Shown here piece after piece: positions 19,050 through 27,380 of a stretch of DNA of 52,916 nucleotides (its first letter is position 1; each line of letters opens with the position of its first letter). Source of the stretch: Paludibacter propionicigenes (GTDB taxonomy: Bacteria > Bacteroidota > Bacteroidia > Bacteroidales > JAFGXI01). The stretch covers positions 1 through 52,916 of the forward strand of contig DYMG01000007.1 in assembly GCA_020721655.1 (NCBI GenBank), written 5' to 3'. Made by a program: the position numbers and the translations under genes. The notes beneath the pieces were generated by a model that did not search any database, was not told the DNA's origin, and saw nothing but the letters and a program-made list of their open reading frames with translations.

Positions 19050-19592
19050 TTAATGATGGTGTCCGCAATTTGTACATTCGTGGTCTTCATCGTTGTTTTG
19101 ATGATGATGTGCTCCATGTATATGACCGTGGTCTAATTCTTCTTCTGTAGCGTCTCTAACGTCAACAATTTCGCCTTCGAAATTAAGATCAATTCCTGCA
19201 AGTGGGTGGTTAAAATCCATTACAACAGAATCGTCGTTAATATCAACAATTATACCTTCAAATTGGTTGCCGTCTTTGTCTTGCATAGGAAGTGTTTTGC
19301 CTATTTGAATAATTTCTTCGTCTATTTTACCATCAGAGCTAAAAGCATTTAGAGGTATTTCTGTAATTGCCGATTCGTCTATATCTCCGTAAGCATCAAC
19401 AGCTTTTATAACGAAATTAAATTTATCGTTATTCTTTAAATTGGTTAAATTCGCTTCAAATTGTGGCAACATAGCACCAATTCCATAAATAAAACTAAGA
19501 GGTTCTGAACCGTATGTTTCTTCAATTAATTCTGAATTTCCGGCTTCTGTAAGTTTGTAGTTTAAGGTTACTACTTTGTTATTTTCTATCAT
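19050..19592 (-). CDS. SlyD-like FKBP peptidyl-prolyl isomerase with His/Cys-rich tail
   Basis: 180 residues. The FKBP core is split by an insert-in-flap domain as in SlyD: N-terminal YKLTEAGNSELIEE, the family block PLSFIYGIGAMLPQFEANL (about 31-49), then AVDAYGDID and a flap domain, and MDFNHPLAGIDLNFEGEI (about 129-146). The C-terminal 25 residues carry about nine His and two Cys (including GHIHGAHHH, CTNCGHHH), a nickel/zinc-binding tail like that of SlyD. It should catalyse proline isomerisation and chaperone folding in the cytoplasm, perhaps also handling metal. It is expressed from its own promoter in the divergent region 19593-19748 and ends at the hairpin 18997-19036. Confidence 0.9.
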   Translation of the reverse strand: MIENNKVVTLNYKLTEAGNSELIEETYGSEPLSFIYGIGAMLPQFEANLTNLKNNDKFNFVIKAVDAYGDIDESAITEIPLNAFSSDGKIDEEIIQIGKTLPMQDKDGNQFEGIIVDINDDSVVMDFNHPLAGIDLNFEGEIVDVRDATEEELDHGHIHGAHHHQNNDEDHECTNCGHHH

Positions 19593-19702
19593 TCTTTAAT
19601 TTTCTGCAAATGTATAAATTATATTTATTTAGAAAAATGATTTTTTTGTATGCGAAATATTTAGATAAAAATATAAATTCAATATTTATGTAAAGAAAAT
19701 GC

Positions 19703-19710
19703 TAAATTTG
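19703..19710 (+). promoter_or_regulatory. Candidate Bacteroidota -7 box for the acyltransferase gene
   Basis: taaatttg fits the TAnnTTTG consensus of primary sigma-factor promoters in this phylum and sits 38 bases before the ATG at 19749, a sensible leader length. I could not find a convincing TTG element at the expected distance upstream, so confidence is low. Confidence 0.3.
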
Positions 19711-19748
19711 CTACATTATTTAAAAGTGTACAATTAATATAATTTGCA

Positions 19749-20624
19749 ATGAATAAAATAAGTTTCTTTCTGTTTTATATATTTGCTTGGTTTATAGCTA
19801 TTTTGCCCGTTAGATTGCAATATTTGTTTTCTGATGGTGTTTTTGTAATAGCTTATTATTTAATTGGTTATAGACGTAATGTTGTTATGCAAAATTTGAA
19901 AAATGCTTTTCCCGAAAAAACAGAAACTGAATTACACATAATAGAGAAAAAATATTACCAACATTTAGTCGATGTGTTTATTGAAGTACTTGCAATGTTT
20001 TCACTTAATGAAAAAAGAATGCAAAAAAGGCATAAATTTATAAATATTGAGCTTTTGCAGAATTTGTATGATAAAAACGTAGGAATAGTTGGTGTTTCGG
20101 GTCATTATAACAATTGGGAATGGCTTAATTTTTTAAATTCAAAAGTAAATTATATTGGCTTGGCAATTTTTAAACCCATCTCGAATCCGTTGTATGAAAA
20201 TTTTATGAATAAAATTCGTGAAAAATTTGGGTCTTTAGCGGTTTCAATGAATAATACTTTGCGTGAAATTATTGAGCAAAAAAGAAAAGGTAAATTACCA
20301 TTTGTGTTAATGGTTTCAGACCAAGCACCATCGTACACTGAGAAAAATTATTGGACACAATTTTTAAATCAAGAAACACTGTTTTTTACTGGCGTAGAAA
20401 AAATAGCAAAAAAGTACAATTTTGCAGTTGTTTTTATTAAAATGAGAAAAATTAAAAGAGGATATTACGAAACAACTTTTGAACTAATTACCGAAGAACC
20501 GTTAAAAACTGAAGAATATTTTATTACTAAACAATATGTTGAAAAATTGGAAGAATTAATAAAAGAAAACCCAAATTATTGGCTTTGGTCTCATAAAAGA
20601 TGGAAAAACAAACGCCAGATTTAA
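19749..20624 (+). CDS. LpxL/HtrB-family lysophospholipid (lipid A) acyltransferase
   Basis: 291 residues of the bacterial lipid A biosynthesis acyltransferase family (PF03279), membrane-associated by an N-terminal hydrophobic segment (FFLFYIFAWFIAIL). The catalytic HX4E motif is His119-Glu124 (GHYNNWE); YRRNVVMQNLKNAFP at 41-55 is the family's early signature, and MVSDQAP plus the later FTGVEKIAKKY follow the LpxL order. It probably transfers a secondary acyl chain to lipid A or an ornithine-type lipid at the inner membrane. It stands alone on the plus strand, 172 bases before sufS. Confidence 0.9.
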   Translation: MNKISFFLFYIFAWFIAILPVRLQYLFSDGVFVIAYYLIGYRRNVVMQNLKNAFPEKTETELHIIEKKYYQHLVDVFIEVLAMFSLNEKRMQKRHKFINIELLQNLYDKNVGIVGVSGHYNNWEWLNFLNSKVNYIGLAIFKPISNPLYENFMNKIREKFGSLAVSMNNTLREIIEQKRKGKLPFVLMVSDQAPSYTEKNYWTQFLNQETLFFTGVEKIAKKYNFAVVFIKMRKIKRGYYETTFELITEEPLKTEEYFITKQYVEKLEELIKENPNYWLWSHKRWKNKRQI

Positions 20625-20709
20625 GATAATACATCCAAAATAATAGATACTATTATATTTAGAAACTTTGATATATTAAAAATTACTAATAAATTAATAT
20701 AAATATTTT

Positions 20710-20717
20710 TAATTTTG
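20710..20717 (+). promoter_or_regulatory. Candidate -7 box for the suf genes
   Basis: taattttg matches TAnnTTTG, 80 bases upstream of the sufS start. There is no obvious -33 TTG partner. The region 20625-20796 also contains a weak hairpin (aatag / ctatt, about 20641-20653) that might end the preceding transcript. Confidence 0.25.
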
Positions 20718-20796
20718 TTATTTTTAGAATATTTAAATAACTTGGTAGCCTAAATATAATAAATAAAAAATTTCTAACGCATTAAAATATAACAAC

Positions 20797-22017
20797 TTGA
20801 ATTTAGATGTAGATAAAATAAGGGAAGATTTTCCAATATTAAAGCAGAATTTGTATTCTGGACAATTGGTTTATTTAGATAATGCAGCTACTACGCAAAA
20901 ACCTATTTCGGTAATTAATATAATAAATGAATATTATTTAAAATATAATGCCAATATTCACAGAGGAGTTCATTATTTGAGCGAAAAAATGACTCAAGCT
21001 TACGAAGCTTCACGAAAAACAATTAAAAATTTTATTAATGCAGAACACGCTCATGAAATAATATTTACATCGGGAACAACCGAAAGCATAAACTTAGTAG
21101 CATTTTCGTTTGGCGAACAATACATAAAAGAGGGCGACGAAATACTTGTTACACAAATGGAACATCATTCAAACATTGTTCCTTGGCAAATGCTTTGTGA
21201 AAGAAAAAAAGCAAAACTTAAAGTTATTAATATAAACACTTTTGGCGAATTATTTTTGGGTGAATTAGACAATTTGCTTACAGAAAAAACAAAATTATTA
21301 GCAATTACACACGTTTCAAATACATTAGGAACCATAAATCCACTAAAAGAAATAATAGCAAAAGCACACAAAAAAGGCGTTTATGTTTTGGTTGATGGTG
21401 CTCAAGGTGTTCAACATCAGCAGGTTGATGTTGTAGATTTAGATTGCGATTTTTACGTATTTTCAGGACATAAAATTTACGGACCAACAGGAATTGGAGT
21501 TTTGTACGGAAAAGAAAAACTGCTTAACGAAATGCCTCCATACAAAGGCGGTGGAGATATGATAAAATCAGTAACTTTTGAAAAAACAATTTATAACGAT
21601 TTACCACTTAAATTTGAAGCAGGAACAAGTAATTTTATAGGTGCCATTGGTTTAGACCACGCAATTAGGTACGTTTCAAATATTGGAATAAGCAATATTG
21701 CCGAGTATGAAAAAGAATTAGCCTCATATACATCAATAGAATTGGCTAAAATTGAAGGCGTTAAAGTGTTTGGAAATGCAATGAATAAATCATCAATAAT
21801 TTCTTTTAACATACAAGATGTTCATAGTTTTGATGCAGGAATGGTTCTCGACAAAATGAATATTGCAGTTAGAACAGGAACACATTGTACACAGCCAATA
21901 ATGGACTTTTTTGGGATTTCAGGAACTGTTAGAGCTTCTCTTGCTTTTTATAACACAACTCAAGAAATAGATAAACTTATTGAAGGTGTACAAAAAGTTA
22001 AGAAACTTTTCGGATAA
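20797..22017 (+). CDS. sufS: Cysteine desulfurase SufS
   Basis: 406 residues of type II cysteine desulfurase, a PLP enzyme that takes sulfur from cysteine for Fe-S cluster assembly and passes it to SufE. Start is TTG at 20797: it gives the family N-terminus MNLDVDKIREDFPIL, and no in-frame ATG precedes it sensibly. Visible are YLDNAATTQKP (26-36), TSGTTESIN (91-99), EHHSN (122-126), the PLP lysine in SGHKIYGPTG (Lys226), and the active-site Cys364 in RTGTHCTQP, at the same number as in E. coli SufS. sufE follows 21 bases later and a MIP18 gene after that. sufBCD are not in this window. Confidence 0.96.
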   Translation: MNLDVDKIREDFPILKQNLYSGQLVYLDNAATTQKPISVINIINEYYLKYNANIHRGVHYLSEKMTQAYEASRKTIKNFINAEHAHEIIFTSGTTESINLVAFSFGEQYIKEGDEILVTQMEHHSNIVPWQMLCERKKAKLKVININTFGELFLGELDNLLTEKTKLLAITHVSNTLGTINPLKEIIAKAHKKGVYVLVDGAQGVQHQQVDVVDLDCDFYVFSGHKIYGPTGIGVLYGKEKLLNEMPPYKGGGDMIKSVTFEKTIYNDLPLKFEAGTSNFIGAIGLDHAIRYVSNIGISNIAEYEKELASYTSIELAKIEGVKVFGNAMNKSSIISFNIQDVHSFDAGMVLDKMNIAVRTGTHCTQPIMDFFGISGTVRASLAFYNTTQEIDKLIEGVQKVKKLFG

Positions 22018-22038
22018 TTTTACAATAAACAAAGAATT

Positions 22039-22464
22039 ATGACAATAAACGAAATTCAAGACCAAATAATTGAAGAATTTTCGGTATTCGACGATTGGTT
22101 AGACAAGTATAACTATATAATTGAAACGGCAAACGACCTCCCCAAAATAGACGAAAAGTTTAGAGTAGAACAAAATCTGATAAGTGGCTGTAACTCAAAA
22201 GTATGGCTATCTGGAGAGTTGGAAAATGGAAAAATAATTTTTAAAGCTGACAGCGACGCAATCATTACAAAAGGAATAATAGCATTGTTGCTTAAGGTTC
22301 TTAATAATAGAAGTCCTAAAGATTTGATAGATTTTGATTTGTATTTTATAGAAAAAATAGGATTACAAGAAAACTTATCACCAACACGAGCAAATGGATT
22401 GTTATCAATGATAAAGCAAATAAAAATGTATGCAATAGCATATAATTCAAAACAAAATAATTAA
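22039..22464 (+). CDS. sufE: Sulfur acceptor SufE
   Basis: 141 residues, the normal size. SufE accepts persulfide from SufS and stimulates it. The acceptor Cys51 lies in LISGCNSKVWL, as in E. coli SufE, preceded by the family's 'F...DDW...YNYIIE...LP' helix and followed by ITKGIIALLL and a C-terminal SPTRANGL block. Position between sufS and the MIP18 gene, with a 1-base gap to the latter, indicates one transcript. Confidence 0.95.
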   Translation: MTINEIQDQIIEEFSVFDDWLDKYNYIIETANDLPKIDEKFRVEQNLISGCNSKVWLSGELENGKIIFKADSDAIITKGIIALLLKVLNNRSPKDLIDFDLYFIEKIGLQENLSPTRANGLLSMIKQIKMYAIAYNSKQNN

Positions 22465-22465
22465 T

Positions 22466-22786
22466 ATGTCAGAAAATAATTTTATGGAATTAGAAACAGT
22501 AATATTAACAGTTCTGAAATCTGTTTACGACCCCGAAATACCAGTAAGTATATATGATTTAGGATTAATCTACGATGTCGATATTGATGATGATAGCAAT
22601 GTGGTAATAACAATGACACTTACAGCCCCAAATTGTCCGGTAGCCGATTCGTTAGTTCAAGAAGTAGCCGATAAAGTTAATTTTATTCAAGGTGTAAAAA
22701 GTGCAAAAGTTAATTTGGTTTTTGAGCCTACATGGGATAAATCAATGATGAGCGAAGAGGCAAAATTAGAATTGGGTTATCTTTAA
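22466..22786 (+). CDS. MIP18/DUF59-family Fe-S assembly protein (SufT-like)
   Basis: 106 residues of the MIP18 family (PF01883). The order TVLKSVYDPEIPVSIYDLGL (the acidic DPE/NIVDLGL signature), ITMTLTAPNCPVADSL with the conserved Cys at about 55, and FEPTWDKSMMSEEAKLELG near the end is diagnostic. Homologues help mature Fe-S proteins (SufT, CIAO2-like) or belong to phenylacetate oxygenase operons (PaaD). The sufS-sufE context decides for an Fe-S role. It starts one base after the sufE stop. Confidence 0.92.
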   Translation: MSENNFMELETVILTVLKSVYDPEIPVSIYDLGLIYDVDIDDDSNVVITMTLTAPNCPVADSLVQEVADKVNFIQGVKSAKVNLVFEPTWDKSMMSEEAKLELGYL

Positions 22787-22798
22787 TTTTTTATTAAT

Positions 22799-24562
22799 TT
22801 GAAAACCATCATTAGATTAGCATTTTTTTTAAATATTTTGTTGCTTTTTTATTCTTGTGCTAACGTTACATCTCCAACAGGTGGAGCTAAAGACACAAAG
22901 CCACCAGTAATAATAAAAGAAATACCAGCAATTGGGTCGGTAAATTTTACTGGAAATAAAATACGTGTTTTTTTCGACGAATTTGTGAATATTAAAGATA
23001 TAAACTCACAATTTATTTCCTCGCCACCATTAAGAGAAATGCCAAAAACATTAATAAAAGGTAAAAGCATAGAATTTTCATTTACCGATACCCTAAAAGA
23101 AAACACAACATACAATTTTAATTTTGGAAATTCAATTGTAGATTTCAACGAATCTAACGCATTAGTAAATTATTATTACGCATTTTCAACAGGAAATTAT
23201 ATCGATTCGTTAAAAATATTTGGTAATGTATTGAATGCTTTCGACTTAAAGTCAGTAGAAAACGTTTTGATAATGCTATATGATAATAACAATTTTTTCG
23301 ACTCAATACCATATAAAAAATTGCCATCGTATATTGGTAAAACCGATAAGTCTGGAAACTTTCAATTGTCGTACATTAGAGAAGGAAATTACAAAATTTT
23401 TGCACTAAACGATTTAAATAAAAACAGATTTTTTGACCAGACAAAAGAAAATATTGCATTTTTAGATTCGTTAATAATTCCAGCTTGTAAAATAGAAAAA
23501 GATACTTTAAACGCAGATACTACTAAATTAGATACTATAGTAAAAAATAATAAAATCGTTTATACTCCAAATAACTTACAATTGTTTTTGTTTGAAGAGA
23601 CTTATAACAGACAGTTTATTAAAGGTTTTAGTAGAAAAGAGAAAAACATATTAGAAATAATTTTTAACGAAAAACTAAACGCAGAATATAAAATTAATGG
23701 CTTAAATGCTGAATTATTAGATGTTTATAATGAACAGTCTGAAAATAAAGATACTCTTTTAGTTTGGATAAAAGATTCTACTGTTTATAATAAAGATACA
23801 TTAATTACAAGCATAAATTATTTATTTACAGATAGTTTAGGGAAATACGAAAATACTACCGATACATTGAAGTTTATTTATAAAAAAAACAAAATATTAA
23901 ATCGGAAAAAACCGAAAGTTAACACAAAGTCAATAGGAAAAAACAAAATAGGAGTAGAGGTTAATGTTAAAAATGGTGGCGTTTTAGATATAAATAAACC
24001 ACTATATTTTACTTGTTTACAACCTATTGAAAAATTAGATACAAGTAAAATATATTTGTTCCAAAAACAAGAAGTAAAACGTATTCCGATAAATTTTAAA
24101 ATACGTCAAGACTCGTTAATTAAACGCAAATATTTTGTAGATTTTAAAGTTAAAGAAGCCGAAAGATATATTTTAAAGATAGACACAAACGCTGTTTTTA
24201 ATAAATATTTAGTTACTAATGATTCTATTGTTAATGAATTTGGTATGCAAAGTGCTGATTTTTATGGTAATATAATTTTATTGATGGAAGATGTTAAATC
24301 AAACGTTATTGTACAACTGTTGAACTCAAAAGATATAATTGTTGATGAGTTTAGTTTTAATAAAAATGAAAAAATAAATATAAATTATTTGCCGGCAGCA
24401 TCTTATAAACTTAAGCTTATTTACGACCAAAATAATAATAAAAAGTGGGATACTGGTAATTATTTAAAACATCAACAACCCGAAAAAGTGTTGTTTTACA
24501 AAGAAGCCATTAATGTTAGGGCAAATTGGGACGTTGAAATAACTTGGAAGTTGCCAAATTAG
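22799..24562 (+). CDS. Ig-like (Big_5) domain lipoprotein
   Basis: 587 residues starting at TTG 22799 (KTIIRLAFFLNILLLF follows). Lipobox LLLFYSC puts the lipidated Cys at residue 20, after which TSPTGGAKDTKPP leads into a bacterial Ig-like domain (about 30-130, with IRVFFDEFV and TLKENTTYNFNFG), typical of Bacteroidota lipoproteins of the Big_5 family. The middle (about 130-220) resembles a carboxypeptidase-regulatory-like fold (GNFQLSYIREGNYKIFALNDLNKN). The rest is beta-rich and unassigned, with a late echo AASYKLKLIYDQNNNKKWD. It is 12 bases after the MIP18 gene, so it may be read with the suf genes, though no functional link is evident. Predicted outer- or inner-membrane-anchored; role unknown. 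Confidence 0.82.
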   Translation: MKTIIRLAFFLNILLLFYSCANVTSPTGGAKDTKPPVIIKEIPAIGSVNFTGNKIRVFFDEFVNIKDINSQFISSPPLREMPKTLIKGKSIEFSFTDTLKENTTYNFNFGNSIVDFNESNALVNYYYAFSTGNYIDSLKIFGNVLNAFDLKSVENVLIMLYDNNNFFDSIPYKKLPSYIGKTDKSGNFQLSYIREGNYKIFALNDLNKNRFFDQTKENIAFLDSLIIPACKIEKDTLNADTTKLDTIVKNNKIVYTPNNLQLFLFEETYNRQFIKGFSRKEKNILEIIFNEKLNAEYKINGLNAELLDVYNEQSENKDTLLVWIKDSTVYNKDTLITSINYLFTDSLGKYENTTDTLKFIYKKNKILNRKKPKVNTKSIGKNKIGVEVNVKNGGVLDINKPLYFTCLQPIEKLDTSKIYLFQKQEVKRIPINFKIRQDSLIKRKYFVDFKVKEAERYILKIDTNAVFNKYLVTNDSIVNEFGMQSADFYGNIILLMEDVKSNVIVQLLNSKDIIVDEFSFNKNEKININYLPAASYKLKLIYDQNNNKKWDTGNYLKHQQPEKVLFYKEAINVRANWDVEITWKLPN

Positions 24563-24869
24563 ATTTTTTTTAAACAAATATTGAATTCAGTATGAAAAAA
24601 CCTAACATGTTTAATTTGAAAAAAATCATACTGTTTCTAATAGATTAATTATCAATGATTAACGAAAACCTGTTAGGTTTAGTCTAAAATAAAACAACAT
24701 TTTTAGATTGTACTCAAGAGTCCGGTATAAAAGTCAGTTTAATTTTCATTAAATAGGCTATATATTTAATTATCAAGACTTTATGTATTATTGTAAATTT
24801 GAATTAAAACTCTTATTATCAATAATTCAACTTTATAAACTTTCAACTTTATAAGTTTTTAGACAGACC
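24563..24869. other. Convergent spacer with inverted repeat and dispersed repeat copy 2
   Basis: About 307 bases between the lipoprotein gene and the convergent CPBP gene. It holds the widely spaced inverted repeat 24598-24680 and most of the 137-bp repeat copy 2. No open frame looks coding. Confidence 0.5.
24598..24680. repeat. Inverted repeat, 10-bp perfect arms
   Basis: Arms aaacctaaca (24598-24607) and tgttaggttt (24671-24680) are perfect reverse complements separated by 63 bases. The right arm with its flank (aacctgttaggtt) can also fold as a small local hairpin. It lies between convergent genes, where a bidirectional terminator would be expected, but it could equally be the border of a small element. 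Confidence 0.55.
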
Positions 24870-24872
24870 TCA
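24736..24872. repeat. 137-bp dispersed intergenic repeat, copy 2
   Basis: Gap-free match to 14870-15006 (128/137). Its right end overlaps the stop codon of the CPBP gene by 3 bases (24870-24872). The left border reads gtcagtttaa and the right border agacagac, an imperfect inverted pair. Confidence 0.8.
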
Positions 24873-25811
24873 CTCAATATTTATAACTCTACTTTTTGTT
24901 TTTTTGCTAAAATAGAAAATTAAGTAAATAAAGAAACTAGTAAGAATTAAACTTGAAAAAATATAAGTAATATAATATTCTGAATTAGAGAATGTTGAAG
25001 CATCTGTTGCAATGCTATCGATACCAAAAAAATAGGCAAACAGCACAGCCGACGAATTATTTACAAAATGAGCAAAAATTGTAATCCAAATATTACTTGT
25101 CCAGTAAAAAATGTATCCAAAAAATATTCCCATTAAGAAACGTGGTAAAAATCCGAAAAATTGGAAATGAATAAAACTGAAAATAAAAGCAGAAATAAAA
25201 ATTGCAATGTGAATATTCATTTTTTTACTCAACGATTTTTGAATTAAAGCTCTAAAAGTTAGCTCTTCACCAATTGCCGGAATTAAAGCCATCATAAATA
25301 AATTAATAAATAGCGAGCCTATTGTATTAACATTTAAAAAAAGCTTGGTTATTTTTTCTGCTCTAATTTCGGCATCTTGCATTATTTTTTCTATCTCGCT
25401 AAGCGAATCTGGTAAATTTAAACTTTGATTTATTTCTGCTGTTAAATTAATTAAAGGCAATGCCGATAACATAACAACACCTGCTAAAAGTAAGGTAATA
25501 GCATTTATTTTTGAGGAAAACTCTAAATATGAAAATGTATTTTTAGAGAATAAAAAAGCAATTAAAAACGGCGGTAAAACAAATAATCCGATAGATTGAA
25601 AAATTTGAGTAGTTTTTAAAAACGATATGGTCGAAGGGCTTGAATAATCTGAAATAAAATTCGAATAATTTGTGAAAATGTTAGAATCTATAAATATTGC
25701 AAAAAATACTGTTCCCAAAAAAGTGAATATTATTGTTGATAGCAATATTAAAACAATTGAAAAAAGGAATTTAACACCACCAGATGTGTTTGCAAAAAAT
25801 GGATTTTTCAT
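24870..25811 (-). CDS. CPBP-family intramembrane metalloprotease
   Basis: 313 residues, multi-pass inner-membrane protein of the CPBP/ABI (CAAX protease and bacteriocin-processing) family (PF02517). Catalytic motifs: EExxxR at Glu182-Glu183-Arg187 (GEELTFRA), His215 in FSFIHFQFF and His248 in FAHFVNN, all on predicted membrane helices. About seven hydrophobic segments are visible. Family members cleave membrane peptides or act as membrane-bound helpers; substrate cannot be predicted. The start is 15 bases after the stop of the calcium-motif barrel gene upstream, so the pair is probably co-transcribed. Confidence 0.92.
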   Translation of the reverse strand: MKNPFFANTSGGVKFLFSIVLILLSTIIFTFLGTVFFAIFIDSNIFTNYSNFISDYSSPSTISFLKTTQIFQSIGLFVLPPFLIAFLFSKNTFSYLEFSSKINAITLLLAGVVMLSALPLINLTAEINQSLNLPDSLSEIEKIMQDAEIRAEKITKLFLNVNTIGSLFINLFMMALIPAIGEELTFRALIQKSLSKKMNIHIAIFISAFIFSFIHFQFFGFLPRFLMGIFFGYIFYWTSNIWITIFAHFVNNSSAVLFAYFFGIDSIATDASTFSNSEYYITYIFSSLILTSFFIYLIFYFSKKTKSRVINIE

Positions 25812-25826
25812 ATAAATAATGCTGAT

Positions 25827-27263
25827 TTACTGTCCAAAGAAAAACTCTGTTAATTCGTAAATATCGTCAATTGTTAAATCCGATTTCATATCAAAGAATG
25901 TGTCAATTGCTTTACTTGCCTCATCAATAGATATATATCCGTCTGCATCTTCATCTAAGAAAATGAATTTAGCAGGAACTTCTTCTATTGTAAGCCTGTG
26001 CATTTCAATTCCGCACATACTTGGGTAATAGGCACAAATTTGATGGTAGAATATTGCATCTGAAGAGTCGGAAAGGGCTGTTATTTCTTCTTCAGAAAGT
26101 TCAACTCCTTTTAAGTTTGTAATAGAATCTTTTGGAGTTTGTAATTCGTCGTCTTTGAAATTTGCAAATCCATCTTTATCATCATCAAAAGGACAACCTA
26201 ATGAGTCAACTGTTATTCCTTTAGGTGTTTCTATGCATTTGTCTTTAAGGTCGTCAATTCCGTCGTTATCTTCGTCAGATAGTACTATGTCGTCTATGTT
26301 TTTGTCTGTGGTTTCGAATTGCAATATTGGTTCTTCAATTTCTTTTTCTGATGAGAAAATATCTAATTTGAATGCGAAATATGTATAAAGGTAGCTATCG
26401 CCACTAGATTTTCCATTTCTAATACCAACTCCTGAGTTAGAAACATCATCAACTAAATCGCTTAAATTGTAATGATATGTTGTTCCAAGTCTAAGTTTAA
26501 CTCGTTCGTGTATTTGTAGTTCTATTGATGCGTCTATTGGTATTGCAAAGGCTTGCAGGTCGTATTTCCCAAGTCCGTCGTTATTCATTTCACGAAGGTC
26601 GGTTTCGTATTTGTAGTCTCTTGTTAAAATAACGCTTTGTTCTTCGCTTGCCGAGCCTTCTAGTATGTTTCTAATTGAACCGTCTTTCCAGTAGAAGTAT
26701 TTGTTTCCTTCCGAGTCTAATAAATCGGCTTTTGAGTTAAAGCTAAATGTTTCTATTCCAAGGCTTAGATAAGGTATTAATTTTCTTTGTTTTTTGTAGT
26801 CGAGTAGTAAGTCTTTTTTCTTTAAAATGTGTTCAAAATTGTATGATAGCGAAACACCGCCACTTAAGAAGTCTGTTTTGAAGTTTAAATTTCTATTTAA
26901 AGAGCGTTCGTTTCCTGTTAAAGATCCTTTTAGTATTCTAAATTCTACATCTAAAAAAGAGCGTAATCCTTTAGCTACACTAAAGTTATATGTTTTTAAT
27001 CCAACTATTGGACTTGAGTGGTAAACATCTTTAACGTCGCCGTAGTATGTTATGGTTCCTATGCCTAAGCCTAAAATTGGTTTAAAATTTAGGTATTTGC
27101 TTTCTTCTTCTTCGGTATAAAAATATGAGAAACCGCCACTAGTGTCGGTTGGTGTAATTGTTGTGTCGGGTGGTGTTGAATTTGATGAGTTTAATTCGTT
27201 ATTTTGTGAGAATAAAAAATTAACACTTATTAAAACTGATATTAAAAACAACCAAATTTTCAT
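25827..27263 (-). CDS. Outer-membrane barrel protein with TSP3 and EF-hand-like calcium motifs
   Basis: 478 residues from ATG 27263 (a TTG codon immediately precedes it). Signal peptide (KIWLFLISVLISVNFLFS), then a low-complexity Ser/Thr linker and an OmpA-like beta-barrel region (about 50-300) with strands such as KPILGLGIGTITYYGDV and LRLGTTYHYNLSD. Residues about 325-370 hold thrombospondin type 3 Ca-binding repeats (DEDNDGIDDLKDKC, DDDKDGFANFKDD). In place of the usual OmpA peptidoglycan-binding domain there is a segment with two Cys and an EF-hand-like loop, DEDADGYISIDE (about 434-445). It is thus an outer-membrane protein whose periplasmic part probably binds calcium. Function unknown. 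Confidence 0.78.
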   Translation of the reverse strand: MKIWLFLISVLISVNFLFSQNNELNSSNSTPPDTTITPTDTSGGFSYFYTEEEESKYLNFKPILGLGIGTITYYGDVKDVYHSSPIVGLKTYNFSVAKGLRSFLDVEFRILKGSLTGNERSLNRNLNFKTDFLSGGVSLSYNFEHILKKKDLLLDYKKQRKLIPYLSLGIETFSFNSKADLLDSEGNKYFYWKDGSIRNILEGSASEEQSVILTRDYKYETDLREMNNDGLGKYDLQAFAIPIDASIELQIHERVKLRLGTTYHYNLSDLVDDVSNSGVGIRNGKSSGDSYLYTYFAFKLDIFSSEKEIEEPILQFETTDKNIDDIVLSDEDNDGIDDLKDKCIETPKGITVDSLGCPFDDDKDGFANFKDDELQTPKDSITNLKGVELSEEEITALSDSSDAIFYHQICAYYPSMCGIEMHRLTIEEVPAKFIFLDEDADGYISIDEASKAIDTFFDMKSDLTIDDIYELTEFFFGQ

Positions 27264-27380
27264 CAAATTTATTTATATCTATATTTTTACGTAAAAGTAT
27301 ATAAAATGTTTGAATAGTTAAAAATAATTAATCCAATGAATTTGTTTGTGTTAATTTAAATTTATAAGTGCAAGAGTTTC

